Under the pieces are notes generated by a model. The model made no database searches and was not told the DNA's origin. It saw only the letters and a program-made list of their open reading frames with translations. Shown one piece after another: positions 58,399-64,000 of a stretch of 64,000 nucleotides of DNA. The DNA is from Nitrospirota bacterium. Its GTDB lineage: Bacteria; Nitrospirota; Thermodesulfovibrionia; Thermodesulfovibrionales; Magnetobacteriaceae. The stretch's first letter is position 1; each line of letters begins with the position of its first letter. Both the position numbers and the translations under genes were made by a program. The stretch spans positions 1-64,000 of the forward strand of contig JADFXD010000003.1 of assembly GCA_015233725.1 (NCBI GenBank), written 5' to 3'.

Positions 58399-58679
58399 TG
58401 GATGTCCTGCTTCAGATGCTCCTGGCCCTTGGCGGCGTGGTCTTGCTTATATATGGTATCGCCTACGTACTAAAGAAAAGACAGAAGAAGGCAGGTCTTA
58501 TCAATATCCTGGATTATGTGTCTTTTGGGCCGAAAAAAGGCATCGCGGCCGTGAAGGTTGGCGCAGAGGTGTTGATCGTTGGGGTCACACCTACCGACTT
58601 CAGGCTGCTTACAACCTTAACCGGAAAAAATCCCTTAAATCTGGACGAGGAAGGCAGGTATGAACAACAACGTATTTAA
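58395..58679 (+). CDS. fliO: Flagellar export protein FliO
   Basis: A small protein (94 residues) with an N-terminal membrane helix (about 3-23, LLQMLLALGGVVLLIYGIAY), a basic junction KKRQKKAG and a short beta-rich FliO domain (KKGIAAVKVGAEVLIVGVTP). FliO assists assembly of the FliP pore. The sequence is weakly conserved in this family, so the call rests on position between fliN and fliP as well as on topology. It overlaps fliP by 20 bases. Confidence 0.87.
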   Translation: MMDVLLQMLLALGGVVLLIYGIAYVLKKRQKKAGLINILDYVSFGPKKGIAAVKVGAEVLIVGVTPTDFRLLTTLTGKNPLNLDEEGRYEQQRI

Positions 58680-59307
58680 CATAGACCATCCTCTGATATC
58701 GATGTTTGTCCTTATCAGCTTCTTGTCGGTTGTGCCATCGATGCTTGTGATGTTTACGTCTTTTACGCGTGTTGTCATTGTGTTGTCCTTCCTGAGACAG
58801 GCCATCGGCGCACAGCAGATACCGCCAAACGTTGTGGTCATCGGGCTGTCAATATTTATAACGCTGTTTGTAATGAGCCCCATTATAGACGTCCTGGCAA
58901 AGGACTCGATAACCCCGCTGATCGATAAAAAAATAACCCTCGGCGAGGCCTTAAAACGCGCCGAAGACCCCGTCAAGGGCTTTATGCTCCGGCAGACAAG
59001 GGAGAAAGACCTGGCGTTGTTTATGAGACTGTCAAAGATGGATACACCCCAGAAACCAATGGATACGCCTATCAAGATCGTTGTGCCCGCCTTTGCAATC
59101 AGCGAGCTTAAGACGTCCTTCGAGATGGGCTTTTTGTTGTACCTGCCCTTTATTATAATAGACATGGTGGTGGCCAGCGTGATGCTCTCCATGGGTATGA
59201 TGATGGTGCCCCCGGTGATGATCTCTCTGCCCTTTAAACTCCTGCTGTTTGTCCTAGTTGATGGCTGGAACCTCGTAGTGGGTACGCTGGTGAGGAGCTT
59301 TCAATGA
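58660..59307 (+). CDS. fliP: Flagellar export gate protein FliP
   Basis: A core pore protein of the flagellar type III apparatus. It shows SMLVMFTSFTRVVIVLSFLRQAIG, the QIPPNVVVIGLSIFITLFVM helix, then FAISELKTSFEMGFLLYLPF and the methionine-rich gasket segment MGMMMVPPVMISLPFK. At 215 residues it lacks the cleaved N-terminal signal peptide seen in many FliP proteins. It overlaps fliQ by 4 bases. Confidence 0.96.
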   Translation: MNNNVFNIDHPLISMFVLISFLSVVPSMLVMFTSFTRVVIVLSFLRQAIGAQQIPPNVVVIGLSIFITLFVMSPIIDVLAKDSITPLIDKKITLGEALKRAEDPVKGFMLRQTREKDLALFMRLSKMDTPQKPMDTPIKIVVPAFAISELKTSFEMGFLLYLPFIIIDMVVASVMLSMGMMMVPPVMISLPFKLLLFVLVDGWNLVVGTLVRSFQ

Positions 59308-59573
59308 CAGTAGAGATCGTAAGGGACATCTCCGCTGAGGTGTTTAAGACGCTGCTGATGGTGGCCGGCCCGATGCTCATGGTGAGCATGGTGGTTGGCC
59401 TGCTGGTGAGCTTCTTTCAGGCCATTACCCAGATACAGGAATTTACCCTTACCTTCGTCCCAAAGATACTAGCCGTCTTTGCCTGTATCTTCATCCTGAT
59501 GCCGTGGCTGGCCCGTACCATGATCCACTTTACGGTCACCCTAATAGAAAAACTGCCGGAGTACGCCAAATGA
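59304..59573 (+). CDS. fliQ: Flagellar export gate protein FliQ
   Basis: An 89-residue protein with two long membrane helices (about 15-40 and 52-75) and the conserved QAITQIQEFTLTFVPKI segment between them. FliQ packs around the FliP-FliR pore. Its stop TGA overlaps an ATG (59573) that opens a small frame running through the inserted repeat to fliR. Confidence 0.96.
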   Translation: MTVEIVRDISAEVFKTLLMVAGPMLMVSMVVGLLVSFFQAITQIQEFTLTFVPKILAVFACIFILMPWLARTMIHFTVTLIEKLPEYAK

Positions 59574-59719
59574 TGGATTTCCTGATTATGGATATGGATG
59601 TAATTTATAAGAGTAGGATTGAGCATTATGGGGTCAAGGGCACTGGTGCCCTTGCAGGGGGGGTCGAGGGGGGGGCAGCGCCGCCCCCCTTCTTTGCCTT
59701 TGAAGATGCTTATGAATAA
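59573..59719 (+). other. Bridging mini-ORF across the repeat between fliQ and fliR
   Basis: It starts in TGATG with the fliQ stop, encodes 48 residues (MDFLIMDMDVIYKSR, then repeat-encoded [12 protein letters not shown] and PPPFF) and stops at TAA 59717-59719, just inside the fliR start. Ribosomes could pass through the GC hairpins and reinitiate at fliR. The peptide itself is unlikely to be functional. Confidence 0.5.
59612..59697 (+). repeat. GC-rich palindromic repeat, type A, inside the flagellar operon
   Basis: TAGGATTGAGCATTATGGGG, TCAAGGGCACTGGTGCCCTT, a G-rich link, GGGGGGGGCAGCGCCGCCCC and a short pyrimidine tail. It is a near-consensus copy lying between fliQ and fliR. Confidence 0.9.
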
Positions 59720-60494
59720 CAATCTGATGGAGCTGATCAACTCGGCGCTTGTCTCCAGGCAGATAGCGAAGTTTGTGTTTATACTGCTGCGGGTGAGTAT
59801 CTTTATGGCGATGATACCGTTGTTTAGCACCAAGAACTCACCGGCGCAGTTTAAGCTCGCCATCGCGGTGGCCCTGGCGTTTGTGCTGACGCCGGTGGTG
59901 CAGTTTGAGGTAAAAGAGGGTAATTACTTTGGCCTGATAGCACGGGAGATCATACTGGCGATGCTCATGGGCAGCGCCGTGAGACTTGTCTTCGTCGCCG
60001 TGGAGATGGCAGGCCAGATGATGAGTAACGGCATGGCCCTCTCTATCGCAACCAGCTTTGACCCCGAGTTTGGTCAATCCGCGGAGATATCCAGGCTGTT
60101 TAGCATCCTGGTAACGCTCCTGTTCTTTGCCATTAATGCCCACCACGACGTCATATACATATTCGCAAAGAGCTTTGAGATCATACCCCCTGGTCAGGTA
60201 AACATCAATGCCATGATGATAAACGAAATATTTGGCGGCTTTAAGGTCTTTATCATTGCCATCAAGATGGGGGCTCCGGTGATGATCGTAATGGTGGTGT
60301 TGAACTTCCTGCTTGGGTTTCTGTATAAGGCCTCACCGCAGATAAACATATTCTTTGTGAGCTTCCCACTGTTTATCTTCGTAGGCTTTGCGATCATGAT
60401 ACTGTCCGTGCCCACCTTCTTTCAGTTAGCAATCGGCGTGATCGAGGACATGAAATATGAAATGCACAAGATTCTCCAACTGGGTAAGGTGTAA
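59706..60494 (+). CDS. fliR: Flagellar export gate protein FliR
   Basis: A membrane protein of 262 residues from ATG 59706 (ATG 59712 is two codons later). It carries the FliR pattern: KFVFILLRVSIFMAMIPLFS, AIAVALAFVLTPVV, REIILAMLMGSAVRLVF, GQMMSNGMALSIATSFDPEFG and LNFLLGFLYKASPQINIFFV. Upstream in-frame codons belong to the repeat and are not part of the family. Unlike its neighbours it has no strong ribosome-binding site, which supports coupling through the bridging mini-ORF. It overlaps flhB as TAATG. Confidence 0.93.
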   Translation: MLMNNNLMELINSALVSRQIAKFVFILLRVSIFMAMIPLFSTKNSPAQFKLAIAVALAFVLTPVVQFEVKEGNYFGLIAREIILAMLMGSAVRLVFVAVEMAGQMMSNGMALSIATSFDPEFGQSAEISRLFSILVTLLFFAINAHHDVIYIFAKSFEIIPPGQVNINAMMINEIFGGFKVFIIAIKMGAPVMIVMVVLNFLLGFLYKASPQINIFFVSFPLFIFVGFAIMILSVPTFFQLAIGVIEDMKYEMHKILQLGKV

Positions 60495-61528
60495 TGCCAG
60501 AACAAGACGAGAGATCGGAACAGGCCACGCCGCGGCGGCGGCAGAGGGCAAGAGAGAAGGGACAGGTCGCCAAGAGCCGTGAGGTCACCTCCCTGGCAGG
60601 TATGGCAGGCGTGTTGTTGGTGCTGCACTTTGGCGGTAACTATGTCTTTACCGGCATGTCAGATATGCTCACCAAGTTTCTCAGCTTCCAGTATGGGATG
60701 GACCCCTTTACCGCCACGAGGGTTGCCCTGGTAAAGGTCATTACACTGCTTATGCCTTTCTTCGTCACCGTCATGGCGTTGGCGGTGTTCTCTGACGTTG
60801 CCCAGGTGGGGTTCTTCCTTAAGCCACTGGAGTTTAACCTCGCCAAGCTCAACCCGCTGAGTGGCCTGCAGAGGTTGTTCTCTTTTAACGGCCTCATTGA
60901 TTTCTTAAAGTCGTTGCTGAAGTTTCTGGCCGGCGGGATTATCTTCTATCAGGTGATTAAACATGATATCTACAAACTGCCCTACGTCTCGACGTTGGAT
61001 TTCAGGGAGCTAGCCACAACAGCGGTGGATTTTTTAAAGGAGGCCCTCCTGTATGGCTTTTTGTATCTGTTTATAGTGGCCGCGGTAAGCTATATCTTTG
61101 AGAAATGGAGGTTTGAGAAATCCATCAAGATGAGCAAGGAAGAGATAAAAGAGGAATTTAAGGAGACCGAGGGCGACCCAAAGGTAAAGTCAAGGATCAG
61201 GAGCATCCAGAGAGAACAGGCAAGGAAACGTATGATGGCAGAGGTGCCCAAGGCCACCGTGATCATAACAAACCCCACGCACCTGGCCGTCGCCCTGAGA
61301 TACAATGACAAGGAGATGGCCGCCCCAAAGATAATCGCAAAGGGCAGCGGCTACGTCGCCGAAAGGCTCAGGGAGATCGGAAAGGAACACAAGATACCGA
61401 TAGTTGAAGACAGACCCCTGGCCAGGACACTGTTTAAGCTCGAGGTCAATAGCTTCATCCCGCCTGAACTCTACAAGGCAGTCGCAAAGATATTGGCCTA
61501 CATATTCAGAATCAGGAGCGTCGCATGA
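60494..61528 (+). CDS. flhB: Flagellar export switch protein FlhB
   Basis: A 344-residue export-apparatus protein. The basic start DERSEQATPRRRQRAREKGQ is diagnostic. Four membrane helices lie at about 33-200, and the cytoplasmic domain has the self-cleavage motif NPTH (260-263) followed by LAVALRY. FlhB switches substrate class from rod/hook to filament. Its stop overlaps an ATG (ATGA, 61525-61528) that opens the frame bridging to flhA. Confidence 0.96.
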   Translation: MPEQDERSEQATPRRRQRAREKGQVAKSREVTSLAGMAGVLLVLHFGGNYVFTGMSDMLTKFLSFQYGMDPFTATRVALVKVITLLMPFFVTVMALAVFSDVAQVGFFLKPLEFNLAKLNPLSGLQRLFSFNGLIDFLKSLLKFLAGGIIFYQVIKHDIYKLPYVSTLDFRELATTAVDFLKEALLYGFLYLFIVAAVSYIFEKWRFEKSIKMSKEEIKEEFKETEGDPKVKSRIRSIQREQARKRMMAEVPKATVIITNPTHLAVALRYNDKEMAAPKIIAKGSGYVAERLREIGKEHKIPIVEDRPLARTLFKLEVNSFIPPELYKAVAKILAYIFRIRSVA

Positions 61529-61746
61529 CAAACATCGTGGCCATAAGGGAAAGAAAGAAGGGGGGCGGCTCCGCCCCCCCCTCAGCCCCCCCCTGCAAGG
61601 GCACCAGTGCCCTTGACCCCTTAATGCTCAGGGTTGTGCCGTGGTTCTTTTGGTTCATAGTTCGGCCAAAAAGAAGTGCTATTGAACCCTTAATTTTTAT
61701 TTTACTTGTAATCAATTTTATTGTAGAGAGGGGGAGAAATCATTGA
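61525..61746 (+). other. Bridging mini-ORF across the repeat between flhB and flhA
   Basis: It starts as ATGA with the flhB stop and passes through the repeat (KKGGGSAPPSAPPCKGTSAL). It then encodes a hydrophobic stretch (PWFFWFIV, PLIFILLVINFIV) and stops at TGA 61744-61746, overlapping the flhA TTG start as TTGA. It has 73 residues. The geometry suggests translational coupling; a small membrane protein cannot be excluded. Confidence 0.5.
61546..61632 (-). repeat. GC-rich palindromic repeat, type A, minus orientation, inside the flagellar operon
   Basis: GGGGGGCGGCTCCGCCCCCC, CTCAGCCCCCCCCTGC, AAGGGCACCAGTGCCCTT and GACCCCTTAATGCTCAG. It lies between flhB and flhA. Confidence 0.9.
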
Positions 61747-63791
61747 ATATGGATTTTGTGTTAAGGTTATTGAGAGAAAGGGCTGAGGTTCTGGTCTCAG
61801 TGGCGGTGGTGGCGATATTGGGGGTGATGCTCTTGCCGTTGCCTCCGATCCTGCTTGACCTGTTGTTGTCGATATCGATAGCGCTTGCGGTGGTGATAAT
61901 CATCACCAGTGTGTATGTACAGAAGCCGCTTGATTTCTCCGTATTTCCAACTCTATTGCTGATAACCACGTTGTATCGTCTGTCGCTCAACATTGCCTCG
62001 GCGAGGTTGGTCTTGTTAAAGGGGCATGAGGGGATAGATGCCGCCGGGACGGTCATTATGTCTTTTGGTAACTTTGTGGTTGGCGGTAATTATGCCGTTG
62101 GTCTTATCATATTTTTGATACTGGTGATAGTCAACTTTGTGGTTATCACAAAGGGTTCTGGTAGGATAGCCGAGGTTGCGGCGAGGTTTACCCTGGATGC
62201 CATGCCCGGCAAGCAGATGGCCATTGATGCCGATCTCAATGCCGGTCTGATAAACGAAAAGGATGCCAGACGCAGGCGTGAGACCATAGCTCAGGAGGCG
62301 GACTTCTATGGCGCAATGGATGGTGCAAGCAAGTTCGTCAGAGGGGATGCCATAGCGGGTCTTATCATAACGGCCATAAATATATTTGGCGGTCTGATAA
62401 TAGGGGTCCTGCAGAGGGGAATGCCCATCATGGATGCGCTAAAGACCTATACGATCCTGACCGTTGGCGATGGCCTGGTGACACAGATACCGGCGTTGCT
62501 TATATCCACTGCGGCCGGTATAGTGGTCAGCCGTGCCGGCAAGGACTCCGACATGGGGCAGGACATAGCCAAGCAGGTGTTGATCAATCCTAAGGCGTTG
62601 TTTACGACCTCGGGTATACTGTTTGCCCTTGCCATGGTGCCGGGTCTGCCGCACCTGCCGTTTCTACTCATAGCGTCATCGGCGGCTGGTTTTGCCTATC
62701 TGGTGGGTACGATCGAAAAGAAGGAGGCCGCGGCGGCTGCGGCGCCCAAGGAGGCCATCGCGGAGGAGCCCAGGATCGAGAGCTTCCTTGAGCTTGACCC
62801 CCTTACGCTAGAGATCGGCTATGGGCTAATCCCCCTGGTGGAGGAGACCAAGGGCGAGCTGCTGTCCAAGATAAAGGCAATGAGGAGACAGGTGGCCAAG
62901 GAGATAGGCTTTGTCATCCCTCCCGTTCATATACGCGATAATCTTCAGTTGAGACCCCATGAGTACAGCTTTATGATCAGGGGGATAGAGATAGCGCGCA
63001 ACGAGGTCATGATGGGCTACTGGCTGGCTGTGGCCGCCGATGAGGCGGAAAAGATAGAGGGAGTCCCCGCCAGGGAACCAGCCTTTGGACTGCCCGCCTA
63101 CTGGATAGATGAGCAAACCGTCCAGAGGGCCCAGGTGGAGGGCTACATGGTGGTGGATACGCCAACCGTGATCGCCACACACCTGACCGAGCTGATCAGG
63201 AAGTCCAGTTGGGAGCTCCTGAGTCGCTCCGAGGTACAGAACATCCTCGATAACGTGTCCAAGAGCTATCCCAAGCTCGTTGACGAGCTGATCCCCGCGC
63301 ACATTACCCTGGGCGGGGTGCAACGCATACTCCAGGGCCTGCTAAAAGAAAGGGTGCCCATTAATGATATAATAAGCATACTGGAGACCGTGATCGACTA
63401 CGCCCCATCGGTAAAGGACACGGAGATGCTTACAGAGCTGGTGAGACAGTCACTATCACGACATATCACCAAGCAGTACTCCACCCAGGATGGCAACGTG
63501 CCGGTCTTTACCCTGGACCCAAGGTTTGAGACCATGCTCTCTAGGAGCGTGCAGACCGGAGAGGCTATAAACCCGGACGTGGTCAACAGGATAGTGAGAG
63601 GGATTGAAAACCTGATAAACAGCGACAGCTTTAAAGGCGTTCAACCGGTAATACTGTGCTCCTCGCATGTGAGGAGATATCTAAGGAAACTTGTGGAGAA
63701 ATTTATACCATCGGTGGTGGTGCTGTCCAACGCGGAGATTTCCTCTACGGCAAGACTATACTCATTAGGAGTGGTAAGGTATGAAGATTAA
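61743..63791 (+). CDS. flhA: Flagellar export protein FlhA
   Basis: The largest export-gate protein, 682 residues. Eight N-terminal membrane helices are visible, with the FHIPEP-type loop (TLLLITTLYRLSLNIASARL, then VITKGSGRIAEVAARFTLDA and MPGKQMAIDADLNAGLI). The cytoplasmic domain begins at about 350 (EPRIESFLELDPLTLEIGYG). The TTG at 61743 is preferred because GGGGGAG ends 7 bases upstream; ATG 61749 is two codons later. The end overlaps flhF by 11 bases. Confidence 0.96.
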   Translation: MNMDFVLRLLRERAEVLVSVAVVAILGVMLLPLPPILLDLLLSISIALAVVIIITSVYVQKPLDFSVFPTLLLITTLYRLSLNIASARLVLLKGHEGIDAAGTVIMSFGNFVVGGNYAVGLIIFLILVIVNFVVITKGSGRIAEVAARFTLDAMPGKQMAIDADLNAGLINEKDARRRRETIAQEADFYGAMDGASKFVRGDAIAGLIITAINIFGGLIIGVLQRGMPIMDALKTYTILTVGDGLVTQIPALLISTAAGIVVSRAGKDSDMGQDIAKQVLINPKALFTTSGILFALAMVPGLPHLPFLLIASSAAGFAYLVGTIEKKEAAAAAAPKEAIAEEPRIESFLELDPLTLEIGYGLIPLVEETKGELLSKIKAMRRQVAKEIGFVIPPVHIRDNLQLRPHEYSFMIRGIEIARNEVMMGYWLAVAADEAEKIEGVPAREPAFGLPAYWIDEQTVQRAQVEGYMVVDTPTVIATHLTELIRKSSWELLSRSEVQNILDNVSKSYPKLVDELIPAHITLGGVQRILQGLLKERVPINDIISILETVIDYAPSVKDTEMLTELVRQSLSRHITKQYSTQDGNVPVFTLDPRFETMLSRSVQTGEAINPDVVNRIVRGIENLINSDSFKGVQPVILCSSHVRRYLRKLVEKFIPSVVVLSNAEISSTARLYSLGVVRYED

Positions 63792-64000
63792 GAAATATCA
63801 GGCTAAGACCTTCGCGGAGGCCCTCGTGTTAGTCAAGAAGGAACTTAGCGAGGACGCCATAATCCTCTCAACGGAGGAAAAAGGCGGAGACAACCCCTTT
63901 GTCGAGGTAACAGCAGCCGTTGACTACGACATCAATAAAATAAGACCCCTAAACGACAAGAGAGAGGTACAAAAAAGTCACCTCAAAAAAGACACCACCA
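63781..64000 (+). CDS. flhF: Flagellar biosynthesis GTPase FlhF (partial, cut by window end)
   Basis: The first ~73 residues are present: MKIKKYQAKTFAEALVLVKK, ELSEDAIILSTEEKGG and a polar stretch. This is the usual FlhF B-domain start, an SRP-type GTPase that sets flagellar position and number. The G domain lies beyond the window. The gene overlaps flhA by 11 bases and extends the operon. Confidence 0.9.
   Translation, partial: MKIKKYQAKTFAEALVLVKKELSEDAIILSTEEKGGDNPFVEVTAAVDYDINKIRPLNDKREVQKSHLKKDTT

Noticed and set aside
1-64000. tRNA, rRNA or prophage structural genes
   Set aside because: No cloverleaf with a GGTTCRA-type T arm, no rRNA-like segment and no capsid, tail or integrase genes could be supported anywhere in the window.

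Overview
The window looks like a chromosomal segment of a motile, Gram-negative (diderm) bacterium with type IV pili. It carries a flagellar export and switch operon, a chemotaxis cluster, a minor-pilin/PilY1 locus, a pseudaminic-acid-type glycan locus and a heptosyltransferase-like enzyme. The GC-rich palindromic repeats, the Arg codon preference (AGG/AGA), the abundance of sensory genes and the gene content suggest Nitrospirota (Thermodesulfovibrionia or magnetotactic relatives) or a neighbouring deep lineage. That placement is inference: the window holds no rRNA or other decisive marker.

Layout from left to right. hflX (minus) is followed by a CZB-domain chemoreceptor, then a minus-strand pair of a CheC-like phosphatase and a PAS-PAS-GGDEF-EAL protein. 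Next come a DUF2283 gene and a large secreted C10-like cysteine protease with four tandem carboxypeptidase-regulatory-like repeats. The minus-strand pse genes follow: pseB, pseC, then a PseF-like/PseG-like fusion. A cheY-STAS-cheA-mcp chemotaxis cluster occupies 16.0-21.2 kb. The region 21.4-38.3 kb is a pilus locus: an orphan phage-type nuclease, two paralogous PilY1-like adhesins separated by a tandem pair of PD-(D/E)XK-like genes, and FimT/PilV/PilW/PilX-type minor pilins. A second CZB chemoreceptor is followed by dnaE and accA, a histidine kinase/response regulator pair, two more prepilin-like genes and purC. A second histidine kinase sits between perfect 30-bp inverted repeats, followed by a purC remnant, a GAF protein, a ubiA-family gene and a GT9 glycosyltransferase. 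The window ends in fliL-fliM-fliN-fliO-fliP-fliQ-fliR-flhB-flhA-flhF (flhF cut by the edge).

The most striking material is non-coding or at gene edges. (1) Four perfect 14-bp tandem repeats lie in the signal-peptide coding region of the second pilY1. They put the well-placed upstream start out of frame, as in a phase-variable contingency locus. (2) A conserved ~45-bp module precedes three pilus transcription units; in two of them it leads into a mini-ORF that overlaps the next start as ATGA. (3) About 18 copies of a GC-rich palindromic repeat family occupy most gene borders. One copy seems to have entered pseC in frame and another forms the AccA C-terminus. Two interrupt the flagellar operon, yet there a small ORF runs from the upstream stop, through the repeat, to the downstream start. 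(4) Around purC there is a rearrangement: a heavily deleted second purC copy and a kinase that has lost its partner regulator.

The genes form a surface-behaviour region. Chemoreceptors, CheA/CheY, CheC and a c-di-GMP enzyme would control the flagellum, and the PilY1/minor-pilin systems would mediate attachment or twitching. The pse genes would glycosylate flagellin or surface polysaccharide. Housekeeping genes (dnaE, accA, purC, hflX, ubiA) are interspersed.
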